Assembly: GCF_013318015.2 (NCBI RefSeq)
Contig: NZ_CP115841.1
Span: forward strand, 1,798,001-1,862,000
Reading direction: 5' to 3'
Source of the DNA: Agrobacterium tumefaciens
Lineage (GTDB): Bacteria; Pseudomonadota; Alphaproteobacteria; Rhizobiales; Rhizobiaceae
Length of the DNA stretch: 64,000 nucleotides
Shown here one piece after another: positions 52,810-61,893 of this stretch. Position numbers and translations under genes: made by a program. The notes below the pieces were generated by a model. That model saw only the letters and a program-made list of their open reading frames with translations. It was not told where the DNA came from and did not search any database. Every line of letters starts with the position of its first letter. The stretch's first letter is position 1.

Positions 52810-54123
52810 TCAGGAGAGCGCCACCCGCCGCGTTTCCGCGTTGATCATCGTTGCGGCAATCGCAGCCAGCACCAGCAGCCCGGCGAAAATGCCGATGGCG
52901 AAACCGAAGTCCTGCGCGATGGCATAACCCAGCAACGACGGCGCCAGAAGGCCGCCCAGCCTTGCCATGGCGCCCGCAGCCCCCATGCCGGTCGCACGCG
53001 ATTCCGTCGGGTACAATTCGGGCGTGAAGGCATAAAGCGCACCCCAGGTGCCAAGCAGCGCAAAGCTCATGATCAGAAGCGATGTGGCGATCATTGCGCC
53101 GCCTGTAGCGAGCGTGAAGAGCAGGCAACCGAGGGCGGACAGCAGGCAGAAACCGATCAGCGTCGGCTTGCGGCCCCATTTTTCAACGCCATAGGCCGCA
53201 AGCGCATAACCGGGGATCTGCGCCAGTGCCACCAGCACGAGGAAACCATAACCGCGCACGAAGCCGAAACCGTCTCCCGCCAGTTTTGCCGGCATCCAGG
53301 TGAAGACGCCATAATAGGAAACGGAGACAAGGAACCAGATGGCAAGGATCATGATGCTGCGCTGTCTGAGCGCCGGCGAAAATATCCCCTGCCCTTTTGA
53401 AACCTCCGGCTGAAAAAGCCCTGTCCCTGCATCAAGTGGCGCGCGGCCGTTTACCACCAGCATACGGTTGACGATGACCTTGGCTTCGTCCGATCGGCCT
53501 CTCCGCACGAGGTAAAGCGGCGATTCGGGCACCATGAACCGTAAACCCAGACCCACAACGGCTGGGAAAGCCGTAACCGCGAAAATATAACGCCAGGCAT
53601 CGGCAACACCGGCAAGGCTAGCGCCCCACGCTGCAAGCGCCACGATCAGGGTTCCGATGGCCCAGAAGCCTTCCAGCATGACCAGCCAGCGCCCCCGGGT
53701 TTTTGCGGGCAGGAATTCCGCCATCATCGCATAATCCACCGGCAGGGTGCCGCCGACAGCCGCACCCGTCAAAAAGCGTAGGACAAGAAGAATGGCAAAG
53801 TTCGGCGCAAAGACGGAAAGTACACCGAACACGGCATCGCAGGCCACGGTGACGATCAACACACGGCGGCGACCGTAACGGTCCGCCAGACGCCCGAAAC
53901 CGGCAGCACCTAAAAGCATGCCAAAGAAGAAGGCCGTTCCGGTTTGAAGGGCCTGCGGAACAGTCAGGCCAAACGTTAGGGCAATCGAGGCGGCAGTGAA
54001 GCCGACCGCCAGCACCTGCATGGCATCCGCTGCCCAGACGAGGCCGAAAATACCCATCAACCTCCGCTGATAGGCGCCCGCACCTGCGCGTTCCAGCGCA
54101 TCGTTCATGGTGATTGCCGTCAT
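52810..54123 (-). CDS. MFS transporter (metabolite:H+ symporter, SV2/NiaP-like)
   Basis: A 437-residue twelve-helix carrier. The loop 2-3 motif is GRLADRYGRRRVLI (about 77-90), and the first helix has FGLVWAADAMQVLAV with an Asp typical of the aromatic acid/niacin-like branch. EFLPAKTRGRW marks loop 4-5. A long central loop lies between helices 6 and 7. The substrate cannot be fixed by sequence. It is monocistronic; a perfect 10-bp inverted repeat lies upstream at 54289-54319. Confidence 0.9.
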   Translation of the reverse strand: MTAITMNDALERAGAGAYQRRLMGIFGLVWAADAMQVLAVGFTAASIALTFGLTVPQALQTGTAFFFGMLLGAAGFGRLADRYGRRRVLIVTVACDAVFGVLSVFAPNFAILLVLRFLTGAAVGGTLPVDYAMMAEFLPAKTRGRWLVMLEGFWAIGTLIVALAAWGASLAGVADAWRYIFAVTAFPAVVGLGLRFMVPESPLYLVRRGRSDEAKVIVNRMLVVNGRAPLDAGTGLFQPEVSKGQGIFSPALRQRSIMILAIWFLVSVSYYGVFTWMPAKLAGDGFGFVRGYGFLVLVALAQIPGYALAAYGVEKWGRKPTLIGFCLLSALGCLLFTLATGGAMIATSLLIMSFALLGTWGALYAFTPELYPTESRATGMGAAGAMARLGGLLAPSLLGYAIAQDFGFAIGIFAGLLVLAAIAATMINAETRRVALS

Positions 54124-54288
54124 ATGCTCGCCCCCGTGCCGAAATCGACTATCGAGTGCTATCGCATAGGGGAAAGAAACGGAATTGAATTTTGCGAAGT
54201 TCGATGCATGGTTTCAAGGCAGAACACCATCCCGCCGTCTTTAGCGAAATAACCGGCCAGTACCAATATGGTCGACTCAACACCCCAT

Positions 54289-54319
54289 CCCTCATCAAGT
54301 CAGTCGTATTTGATGAGGG
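54289..54319. repeat. Perfect 10-bp inverted repeat upstream of the MFS gene
   Basis: CCCTCATCAA (54289-54298) and TTGATGAGGG (54310-54319) with an 11-base loop. On neither strand does a T-tract follow, so it is not a classical terminator; it lies 50 bases past the GNAT stop and 166 bases before the MFS start. It could be a regulator-binding site or a processing hairpin. Confidence 0.55.
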
Positions 54320-54368
54320 AAAAAGTGCGCACTGGTGAAGGGCGGGAAATCCGACGTAACGAAATCCG

Positions 54369-54938
54369 TCAGCCGTAAACCCGAAGAGGCTCTTCGAAGC
54401 CGTCGTCTTCCGCCTGGGCTGCAGGCATGGCGGCCTCGCATTTGCGCCAGCCGATCTTGCCCTTCAGCCGCTGGTGCACGTCGTCACCAACAGGCACGAC
54501 CAGCACCCGGTTCGGATCCACCGGGCCTGGAAAATCAAGCGCGGCGTAGGCGACCTTTTCGAAACCAAGCGGCATGTAATAGGGCGGATCGCCGATCAGA
54601 ATGACGGCCTCCGAACCCTTCCGCCGGGCGGCAGCGATGGCAATCCGGACGAGTTCACGACCGATGCCCATGTTCTTGTGCGAAGGCCGCACGGCAAGCG
54701 GGCCGAGCATATGGCCTTTCACCCCACCGGCCAAAACCGGCGTCATGCGCACCGAAGCGATCGTCTCGCCATCATCGGCGCAGACGAAGGACAGCGACCG
54801 GTCATGCGGACCCTGCTCGCGAATGCGCGCGGCGGCACGGGTGTGCCGACCGGGGCCGAATGCTTCTTCGTTGATGATTTCGATGATGGCGTCGTGCGAC
54901 GCGTCCTCGGTAAGGTAGACAAGATCGTGCTTGGACAT
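54369..54938 (-). CDS. GNAT family N-acetyltransferase (YhbS-like)
   Basis: A 189-residue acetyltransferase. The acetyl-CoA loop is LAVRPSHKNMGIGRELVRIA (about 80-99), followed by VILIGDPPYYMPLGFEKV, the pattern of the YhbS subgroup. The ATG at 54938 (MSKHDLVYL) is chosen over an ATG 12 codons upstream, which has no support. Monocistronic and divergent from the glutathione transferase gene. Confidence 0.87.
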   Translation of the reverse strand: MSKHDLVYLTEDASHDAIIEIINEEAFGPGRHTRAAARIREQGPHDRSLSFVCADDGETIASVRMTPVLAGGVKGHMLGPLAVRPSHKNMGIGRELVRIAIAAARRKGSEAVILIGDPPYYMPLGFEKVAYAALDFPGPVDPNRVLVVPVGDDVHQRLKGKIGWRKCEAAMPAAQAEDDGFEEPLRVYG

Positions 54939-55234
54939 GAAGAGACCGAAACTTCCAAAATGCGGATGCGACAATAGATGACGGCTGCGCCGGTAAAGGC
55001 GTTCAGGAGCGTCAGCGTCGTCGGAGCATCCGTGTTTCGATCATAATCTACGATTTCCTCAGATTTGTGAAAATCGCAATTATCAGGAAAATTCCCACCC
55101 GTCCAGAACAAATCTCGGCACTATCCCATTCAGCCCATGCAAGACCGGAAACGCATTGTTCAATGCGCCACGGGTTCGCGGCACCGCGCTAAACGGTTAG
55201 AATTGCGGTTAAGGAAACAATCAAGGAGATCGTC

Positions 55235-56227
55235 ATGGGCATGCTGGTGGAAGGCGTATGGAAAGACGTCTGGTACGACACCAAGGAAACCAAGGGGCAC
55301 TTCAAGCGCAGCGCCTCGCAATTTCGCAACTGGGTAACGGTGGATGGCGCGCCCGGACCTTCCGGCGAAGGTGGCTTCAAGGCCGAGAGGGATCGCTACC
55401 ACCTCTACGTGTCGCTCGCCTGCCCCTGGGCGCATCGCACCCTGATTTTCCGTAAACTGAAAAAGCTGGAAGACCTGATTTCCGTCTCTGTCGTCGATCC
55501 GCTGATGCTGGAAAACGGCTGGGAGTTCAGACCGGAAGGCGAACGCACTCCGGGTGCGACCGAGGACCACCTCTTCGGCTTCTCCACACTGTGGCAGGTC
55601 TATACCAAAGCGGATGCCAACTATTCGGGACGGGTGACCGTGCCGGTACTGTGGGACAAAGAACGCGGCACCATCGTCTCCAATGAATCGGCCGAAATCA
55701 TCCGCATGTTCAACGTGGCCTTCAACGACCTCACCGGATCGGAGGCGGATTATTATCCCGAAGCACTGCGCGCCGACATCGATGCGCTGAACGACGTTAT
55801 CTACGACACCGTCAACAACGGCGTCTACAAGGCCGGTTTCGCCACCACCCAGGATGCTTATCAGCAAAATGCCGTGAAGGTGTTTGAAACGCTTGATATG
55901 CTGGAAGACCGGCTGGAGGACCGCCGTTTCCTGTTCGGTGCAGAACAGACGGAAGCAGACTGGCGTCTCTTCACCACGCTGGTGCGATTCGACCCTGTTT
56001 ATGTCGGCCACTTCAAGTGCAACATCCGCCGCATTCACGATTACCCGCATCTCACGGGTTACCTCCGCGACCTCTACCAGACACCAGGCGTGCCGGACAC
56101 AGTCGATATCCGCCACATCAAGGAACATTATTACCGCAGCCACCTCACCATCAACCCGACAGGTATCGTGCCCGTTGGCCCGGAACTGGACCTTACCATG
56201 GCCCATAGCCGTGAGACGCTTGCCTAA
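55235..56227 (+). CDS. Glutathionyl-hydroquinone reductase (Xi-class glutathione S-transferase)
   Basis: A 330-residue Xi-class GST that reduces glutathionyl-hydroquinones and may act on quinone detoxification. The catalytic Cys63 lies in SLACPWAHRTLI, the hallmark CPWA motif. The conserved IVSNESAEIIRMFN and the C-terminal helix region (DWRLFTTLVRFDPVYVGHFK) match YqjG/PcpF-type enzymes. AAGGAG stands eight bases before the ATG. Monocistronic. Confidence 0.93.
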   Translation: MGMLVEGVWKDVWYDTKETKGHFKRSASQFRNWVTVDGAPGPSGEGGFKAERDRYHLYVSLACPWAHRTLIFRKLKKLEDLISVSVVDPLMLENGWEFRPEGERTPGATEDHLFGFSTLWQVYTKADANYSGRVTVPVLWDKERGTIVSNESAEIIRMFNVAFNDLTGSEADYYPEALRADIDALNDVIYDTVNNGVYKAGFATTQDAYQQNAVKVFETLDMLEDRLEDRRFLFGAEQTEADWRLFTTLVRFDPVYVGHFKCNIRRIHDYPHLTGYLRDLYQTPGVPDTVDIRHIKEHYYRSHLTINPTGIVPVGPELDLTMAHSRETLA

Positions 56228-56244
56228 CGGCAGAGACGCCGCCG

Positions 56245-56736
56245 CTACCAGTAGTCGGCAATCGCCGCCTTGCCGGAAAGTTCGGCAAGGCGGCGGCGGG
56301 TGGCGGGCGTCACATTTTCCGGCAGGTCCGAGAGATCAAAAAAACCGCTTTCGGTGATTTCATGATCCGGTGTTTTCGGCGTGGTCTGGGTGACCTGAAG
56401 CCGGTAGAGCGCAACATGATCGCGGTTGCTGCCTTCCAGATTGAGGTAGACATGGACAAGCTCGGGGGTCGACGTAGCCTCGAGATTGCCTTCCTCGCGG
56501 ATTTCCTTGTTGAGCGCCATCAGCAGCGTTTCGCCGCGTTCCACCCCGCCGCCGGGCAGATACCAGCCGGGCAGATAGGTATGCCGCACCAGAAAAATCC
56601 GTCCCGCATCATCGAAGCAGAGCGCACGTACACCGAGGGTGGCACCGCGTGTGAACAGAAAAACGAAATGAAGCAGGCGGATAAGGATACGCGTGTGGAA
56701 CGGACGGGCCTGCCGCTCGGTTCTCTCGTCATTCAC
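56245..56736 (-). CDS. NUDIX hydrolase with atypical Nudix box
   Basis: A 163-residue protein with the Nudix fold: LPGGGVERGETLLMALNKEI then REEGNL. The box departs from G-x5-E-x7-REUxEExGU: Lys replaces Arg and the last Gly is Asn, though the EE metal ligands are kept. The start is a GTG at 56736, eight bases after AAGGAG. Substrate unknown; the gene is convergent with the glutathione transferase and divergent from the metallophosphoesterase. Confidence 0.85.
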   Translation of the reverse strand: MNDERTERQARPFHTRILIRLLHFVFLFTRGATLGVRALCFDDAGRIFLVRHTYLPGWYLPGGGVERGETLLMALNKEIREEGNLEATSTPELVHVYLNLEGSNRDHVALYRLQVTQTTPKTPDHEITESGFFDLSDLPENVTPATRRRLAELSGKAAIADYW

Positions 56737-56802
56737 CCTGGTTTCTCCTTGCCGGCAGGCTTTTATTGGACGTGCCGCATATCATAGGTTATCTCTGCCG
56801 CC

Positions 56803-57738
56803 ATGTTCAAACTTGCGCATATTTCAGACGTCCATCTCGGGCCATTGCCAAAACTTACTTTCCGGGAACTTGCATCCAAGCGTATCACCGGTTTCGTCAA
56901 CTGGCACCGCAACCGCCGCAAGCACCTTTTCACCGACACGCTGGAAAAGCTGCTCGATGATCTCGAAGCCAAATCGCCGGATCATCTGGCTATTACCGGC
57001 GATCTCGTCAATCTTGCGACAGGCATTGAAATTCGCGCCGCCGCCGACTGGCTGGAAGAAGTCGGCGACCCTGAAAAGATCTCGGTCGTTCCCGGCAATC
57101 ATGACGCCTATGTTTCCGGCGCGCACGACAAGGCCATGCGCGCCTGGTATCCTTATGTGCGTGGCGATGGCGACCCGGCGGAATGGGACGATGACCGCAA
57201 GATTTTCCCCTACATGCGCGTGCGCGGTCCCGTCGCACTGATTGGCTGCTCCACCTCGATTGCAACGCCGCCCTTCTCGGCCACCGGCTATTTCGGCAAC
57301 CGTCAAGCACGCGCAACCGCGGAACTCTTAAAAAAAGCCGGTGAACAGGGGCTGTTCCGCGTGGTGATGATCCATCACCCACCGATCCGCGGTGCGGCGG
57401 CTGCGCACAAGCGCATGTTCGGCATTCGCCGTTTCGCGGCAGCGCTTGGCGTTGGCGGCGCCGAGCTCGTGCTGCATGGCCACACCCATTTGAACACCGT
57501 ATACTGGCTGAATACTCACCACGGGCAACAGCACATCCCGGTCGTCGGCATCGCCTCCGCCAGCCAGGGACCGGGCGGCGAAAAACCGCGCACGGCCTAT
57601 AATCTCTTCCATATTTCCGGTGGCCCCGGCACCTGGAACGTCGCCTGCGAACGCCACAGTCTCAACGACACCGGAACGGGTATCGGGCTTGAAGATATCA
57701 GGGTATTTTATGAGAATGGTAGGCCGTTGGGGTTTTAG
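56803..57738 (+). CDS. Metallophosphoesterase (calcineurin-like, CpdA/Icc-type)
   Basis: A 311-residue dimetal phosphodiesterase with the full set of motifs: HISDVHLG (Asp9, His11), ITGDLVN (Asp67, Asn70), VVPGNHDAY (Asn99, His100), MIHHPP and LHGHTHLN. Related enzymes hydrolyse cAMP or 2',3'-cyclic nucleotides. It lies 67 bases from the NUDIX gene, which is divergent. This is a different family member from the 51-residue remnant at 37.9-38.1 kb. Confidence 0.9.
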   Translation: MFKLAHISDVHLGPLPKLTFRELASKRITGFVNWHRNRRKHLFTDTLEKLLDDLEAKSPDHLAITGDLVNLATGIEIRAAADWLEEVGDPEKISVVPGNHDAYVSGAHDKAMRAWYPYVRGDGDPAEWDDDRKIFPYMRVRGPVALIGCSTSIATPPFSATGYFGNRQARATAELLKKAGEQGLFRVVMIHHPPIRGAAAAHKRMFGIRRFAAALGVGGAELVLHGHTHLNTVYWLNTHHGQQHIPVVGIASASQGPGGEKPRTAYNLFHISGGPGTWNVACERHSLNDTGTGIGLEDIRVFYENGRPLGF

Positions 57739-57786
57739 CGGCTGGGGGGATAAACTCCGGAGTGTTGAGGTTAGAGTCTGTGGCTC

Positions 57787-57940
57787 ACCCCCTCTGCCCT
57801 GCCGGGCATCTCCCCCACAAGGGGGGAGATCAGCAAGACGCTCTTTCGTCAATTCATTCTGAACGTTGAGATGGGCGAGACCGTACCTCAGGTCGATCTC
57901 CCCCATTGTGGGGGAGATGTCCGGCAGGACAGAGGGGGGT
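57787..57940. repeat. Large imperfect inverted-repeat element between metallophosphoesterase and leuA
   Basis: Left arm 57787-57830 (ACCCCCTCTG, CCTGCCGG, CATCTCCCCC) mirrors right arm 57896-57940 (GGGGGAGATG, CCGGCAGG, CAGAGGGGGGT) over a 65-base centre. Each arm also folds alone: ATCTCCCCCA-TTG-TGGGGGAGAT is perfect in the right arm. Noncoding; a rhizobial-type mobile-looking palindromic repeat. Only one full copy occurs in this window. Confidence 0.75.
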
Positions 57941-57963
57941 AAAACCCACCCTCAAACCCCCAC

Positions 57964-59673
57964 TTACCTAGCTCGCTCTTCCAGCACCCGATTGGCCGCC
58001 GAAACAATCGCTTCCAGCGAAGCGCCAACAATATTCGTATTCACCCCGGCGCCGAACAATTTTCCGCCCGGATGCTCCATCTCAACATAGGCAATGGCGG
58101 AAGCATTGGACCCATGTTGCAGCGAATGCTCGGAATAGTCATTCACCGACAGATCGATGCCGAGATAGACCGACAGCGCATTGATGAACCCGTCGATAGG
58201 ACCGGTGCCCTTGCCCTCGATGCGCTTCACCTCACCGTTATCGGTGATTTCGGCGGCGACAATGCGTACGCCCTTGAAATCGCCCGCCGGATAGGTGTGG
58301 TGATCGACGAACTTGATGCGCGCATTCGGCTGCGTCACGTAACGCTCCATGAAGCGCTCGTAGATGCGCTTGGCCGGCAGTTCCACGCCCTCTTCATCGG
58401 TGATGCGCTGGATGTCTTCGCGGAACTCCACCTGCAGGTTGCGCGGCAGGTTGATGCCGTAATCCTGCTGGAGAATATAGGCGATTCCGCCCTTACCGGA
58501 CTGCGAATTGATGCGGATGATCGCTTCGTAGGAGCGGCCGACATCCTTCGGATCGATCGGCAGATAGGGCACTTCCCATACCGGGTGATTGGCAACCTTG
58601 ATCGCCTTCATACCCTTGTTGATCGCATCCTGATGCGAGCCGGAAAACGCCGTATAGACCAGTTCGCCGACATAAGGGTGGCGCTCGGGGATCGTCATCT
58701 CGTTCGAATATTCGTAGACCGCCTTGATGCGCTCAATATCGCGGCAATCCAGCTCAGGATTGACGCCCTGCGTATACATGTTCAGCGCCAGCGTCACGAC
58801 GTCGACATTGCCGGTGCGCTCGCCATTACCGAACAGCGTGCCCTCGACGCGGTCCGCACCGGCCATCAGAGCGAGCTCCGTCGCAGCGATGCCAGTGCCG
58901 CGGTCGTTGTGCGGATGCAGCGAAATGATGACGTTTTCGCGATTGTCGATATTGCGGCACATCCATTCGATCTGGTCGGCATAGATGTTCGGCGTGGCCA
59001 TTTCGACTGTGGAAGGCAGGTTCAGGATCAGCTTGTTATCCGCCGTCGGCTTCACCACCTCGACCACGGCATTGCAGATTTCCAGCGCCACTTCCAGCTC
59101 GGTGCCGGTAAAGCTTTCCGGAGAATATTCGAAGCGGAAACCGCCGCCGGCCTTGGCCGCCATGTCGGTGATCATCTTGGCGGCATCGACAGCAATCTGC
59201 TTGATGCCGTGTACATCCTTGCCGAATACCACGCGGCGCTGCAATTCCGAGGTGGAGTTGTAGAAGTGGATGATCGGCTTGTTGGCGCCTTCCAGCGCTT
59301 CGAAGGTGCGGGTGATCAGTTCTGGACGGCACTGCACCAGCACCTGCAGGGAAACATCCTCAGGCACATTGCCCTGCTCCACGCACCAGCGGGCAAAATC
59401 GAAGTCCGTCTGCGAAGCGGAAGGGAAACCGATCTCGATTTCCTTGAAGCCCATTTCGAGCAGCAGCTTGAACATGCGGGCCTTGCGGTCGTGGCCCATG
59501 GGGTTGACCAGCGACTGGTTGCCGTCACGCAGGTCCACCGAACACCAGATCGGTGCCTTGGTGATGGTCTTGCCCGGCCACGTGCGGTCAGGAATATTGA
59601 TGGTCGGGTAAGGGCGATACTTGACGTTCGCGTCCGACATGCCTTTGGAAATATTGGTGATCTTGCCGTCCAT
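57964..59673 (-). CDS. leuA: 2-isopropylmalate synthase
   Basis: A 569-residue enzyme that condenses acetyl-CoA with 2-ketoisovalerate, the committed step of leucine synthesis. It belongs to the longer LeuA type 2 class: N-terminal TIM barrel with DLRDGNQSLVNPMG (about 46-59), metal-site His pair in SLHPHNDRGTGIAATE, and the C-terminal LeuA allosteric domain (about 430-569). GGAGGAAGCGA precedes the ATG. No peptide leader rich in Leu was found upstream; a strong 9-bp hairpin at 59770-59816 lies about 100 bases before the start. Confidence 0.96.
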   Translation of the reverse strand: MDGKITNISKGMSDANVKYRPYPTINIPDRTWPGKTITKAPIWCSVDLRDGNQSLVNPMGHDRKARMFKLLLEMGFKEIEIGFPSASQTDFDFARWCVEQGNVPEDVSLQVLVQCRPELITRTFEALEGANKPIIHFYNSTSELQRRVVFGKDVHGIKQIAVDAAKMITDMAAKAGGGFRFEYSPESFTGTELEVALEICNAVVEVVKPTADNKLILNLPSTVEMATPNIYADQIEWMCRNIDNRENVIISLHPHNDRGTGIAATELALMAGADRVEGTLFGNGERTGNVDVVTLALNMYTQGVNPELDCRDIERIKAVYEYSNEMTIPERHPYVGELVYTAFSGSHQDAINKGMKAIKVANHPVWEVPYLPIDPKDVGRSYEAIIRINSQSGKGGIAYILQQDYGINLPRNLQVEFREDIQRITDEEGVELPAKRIYERFMERYVTQPNARIKFVDHHTYPAGDFKGVRIVAAEITDNGEVKRIEGKGTGPIDGFINALSVYLGIDLSVNDYSEHSLQHGSNASAIAYVEMEHPGGKLFGAGVNTNIVGASLEAIVSAANRVLEERAR

Positions 59674-59769
59674 TTCGCTTCCTCCTTGCGCATTCCGCGG
59701 GCTTCTCGAGCCATCGGCGGATGCGCGGCCCTCAAGGGCCTAAATCCAGTATAAAATGAGATTTCGAGA

Positions 59770-59816
59770 TGAGGAGCGTTTGCGCCAGCGGGCTTTCGGC
59801 CGCCGGGCGCTCCTCA
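59770..59816 (-). promoter_or_regulatory. Hairpin between benE-like gene and leuA
   Basis: TGAGGAGCG (59770-59778 complement) pairs with CGCTCCTCA (59808-59816): a perfect nine-base outer stem with a GC-rich inner stem (CCAGCGG/CCGCCGG). A TATACT-like box lies just downstream on the minus strand (about 59746-59751), so it lies upstream of the likely leuA promoter and could be an operator or the 3' end of the carrier transcript. There is no T-tract. Confidence 0.5.
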
Positions 59817-59972
59817 CTGGACCCGGCAACCGCGTGTAAGGTCGAGGCTAAGAAGCGAGAGTGCACCGCACGGAGAGGCAATCGCAGAAATCTGCGCGCT
59901 CATGCCGGAAATGGTTGCGATGCTGTTGCTCATGGGCAAGCTTATAATCGGCGAAATATTTGGATGCAAGGG

Positions 59973-61163
59973 CTATTGTCTCTTCAATCCTTTTACGAAA
60001 CCAGTCAAAGCCATCATCAACCCGCCACCGATCAGCCCCCAGAAGGCACCGGAGACACCGGCGAAGGAAAGGCCGGAGGCGGTGATGAGGAAGGTGATCG
60101 CCGCAGCCTCGCGTGTTTCCGGATCCTTGAAAGCCGCAACGGCAGAGCCGGAAAAGGCGCCCACCAGTGCAAGCCCCGCCACCGCCTGAATGAGGATAGG
60201 CGGCGCCAGTGCCACGAAAGCCGTGACCGCGCCCGCCAGCAGGCCGAAGACGATGTAGCCCACACCGCCGATGATCGCCGCCCAATAGCGCCGTTTCGGA
60301 TCGGGATGGGCGTCCTCGCCAGCGCACATCGCCGCCGTAATCGCGGCAAGATTGACTGCATGGCCGCCGAAGGGTGCGGAAAGCAGTGAGAAGAAGCCGG
60401 TCGCCGCGAAAAGCGGTCCGGGCTGCGGATCGTAGTGATTGACCTTCAACACTGCGATACCGGGAATATTCTGTGACGCCATGGTGACTATGAAGAGCGG
60501 CAGCGCGATGGAAATGACGGCGTGCAGGCTGAAGACGGGCGTCACCCACTCCATCGGAGGCGTCAGCGATTGCGCCACACGGTCAAGCGCCCCCGCCGGA
60601 ATATCGACACCGAAGATCATCACCAGCACGAAAGCGGCGAGTGCCGCAGGCACGGCGAAAAGTCGTTTAAAGGCTCCCACCACGATCCAGGCAAGAATGA
60701 TCGGCAATCCGAGGGCCGGGTTAAAGCCGATCGCCTTGATCGGCGCAAAACACAGGCCGATGATGACCCCGGAAAGCATGGCGTTGGCAAGTGGCGCTGG
60801 AATGGAGGCCACCGCCTTTCCGAGCGGCCGGAACAGGCCGGCAATGATGATCAATATGGCGCAGATGATGAACCCGCCCACGGCGGCCGGAAAACCGCCC
60901 TCGATCACGCCCGTGGTCGCCAGCAAGGCTGCACCAGGTGTCGACCATGCGATGCTGACGGGCATCCGCGTCGCGACTGAAAGCGCTATCGCGCAAACCC
61001 CCATCGCCACCGAAAGCGCCATCAGCCCAGACGCCGCCTCGAAATCCGTCGCACCGACAGCCTTCAGGCCCTGCAACACCACGGCGAAAGAACTGGCAAA
61101 GCCGACAAAGGCGGTCAGGCACCCCATGAACAGGCTCTGTATGGAAAAATCTTTCATCAACAT
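59973..61163 (-). CDS. BenE family benzoate/H+ symporter-like transporter
   Basis: A 396-residue, about twelve-helix carrier of the BenE family (MKDFSIQSLFMGCLTAFVGF, then STPGAALLATTGVIEGG and the FGGHAVNLAAITAAMCAGEDAHPD block). It is expected to import benzoate or a related aromatic acid, but no benzoate catabolic genes are near. The frame opens with ATG at 61163; an ATG two codons later (MKDFS) is the alternative. Separated from leuA by 300 bases. Confidence 0.9.
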   Translation of the reverse strand: MLMKDFSIQSLFMGCLTAFVGFASSFAVVLQGLKAVGATDFEAASGLMALSVAMGVCAIALSVATRMPVSIAWSTPGAALLATTGVIEGGFPAAVGGFIICAILIIIAGLFRPLGKAVASIPAPLANAMLSGVIIGLCFAPIKAIGFNPALGLPIILAWIVVGAFKRLFAVPAALAAFVLVMIFGVDIPAGALDRVAQSLTPPMEWVTPVFSLHAVISIALPLFIVTMASQNIPGIAVLKVNHYDPQPGPLFAATGFFSLLSAPFGGHAVNLAAITAAMCAGEDAHPDPKRRYWAAIIGGVGYIVFGLLAGAVTAFVALAPPILIQAVAGLALVGAFSGSAVAAFKDPETREAAAITFLITASGLSFAGVSGAFWGLIGGGLMMALTGFVKGLKRQ

Positions 61164-61248
61164 GGCGGTTCCCGGATCTTCTGTTTCCCTTGAAGATCAA
61201 AAAACCCAACCGCTGGCAAGATGCCCGCAGGCTGAACAGGTACGCCTT

Positions 61249-61893
61249 TTACCAGCGCAGAAAACGCGAACCGGCAAAAGCGCCGATAAGGCCGGTGATG
61301 AAAATGCCAAGCGAATACCAGATCAGCACGAAAGCCATGCCGTTTTCGGTGCAGAACCAGGAATAAACCCAGGCTCCGGCTGCACCCGCCGCAATGCCTG
61401 CCACAAAACCTGCCAGGGCTGGATCAGCCGGGGCTGAGCGCTTGAGAACTGAAAAATTCGCCAGGAATACCGGAAGCGCGAAAGCGACGATCAACAACGG
61501 GCAATGCAGCGCGGACGACCCCAGAACAAGCGTCCTGTAATTGTCCGGAAAGGCAAACCCCAGCTGTACGAGCGCTATCGCCGCCATCACAACGAAAATT
61601 AGCGCAAGCCAAACGAAAAGGCAGCCGCTGTTCCCCTCGGGGCGGGTAAGGCGGCCGACCGCGAAAAACGCAGTCAGGGCCAGCAGGGCGTTATAGGCGG
61701 ACTTGATCCAGAAACCCAGCTCGGTCAAGGCGTCGTGCATGTCGACCCGCGGCCCGAGAATGGCAAGCATCAGCAACAGCGAAACGCCAAGGCCGGGCAG
61801 GACGGCCAGCGCCAGCCGACGCTCCAGTGACAAGGCAGGCACGGGCTTGAGTCCGCTTGCCAGTTGTTCAATGATGTCTTCCGTCTTCCTCAC
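61249..61893 (-). CDS. nrsF: NrsF family (DUF1109) membrane anti-sigma factor
   Basis: A 214-residue protein with six hydrophobic segments and the NrsF/DUF1109 features (MRKTEDIIEQLASGLKPVP, and the PGLGVSLLLMLAI block). In Caulobacter the NrsF partner keeps ECF sigma-F inactive and releases it under metal stress. Starts with GTG overlapping the sigma gene's stop as GTGA, so the two are coupled, as expected for a sigma/anti-sigma pair. Confidence 0.88.
   Translation of the reverse strand: MRKTEDIIEQLASGLKPVPALSLERRLALAVLPGLGVSLLLMLAILGPRVDMHDALTELGFWIKSAYNALLALTAFFAVGRLTRPEGNSGCLFVWLALIFVVMAAIALVQLGFAFPDNYRTLVLGSSALHCPLLIVAFALPVFLANFSVLKRSAPADPALAGFVAGIAAGAAGAWVYSWFCTENGMAFVLIWYSLGIFITGLIGAFAGSRFLRW

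Noticed and set aside
59500..59735. Leucine-rich leader peptide for leuA
   Set aside because: The only short frame upstream (starting about 59735) runs into leuA out of frame and has no Leu run.
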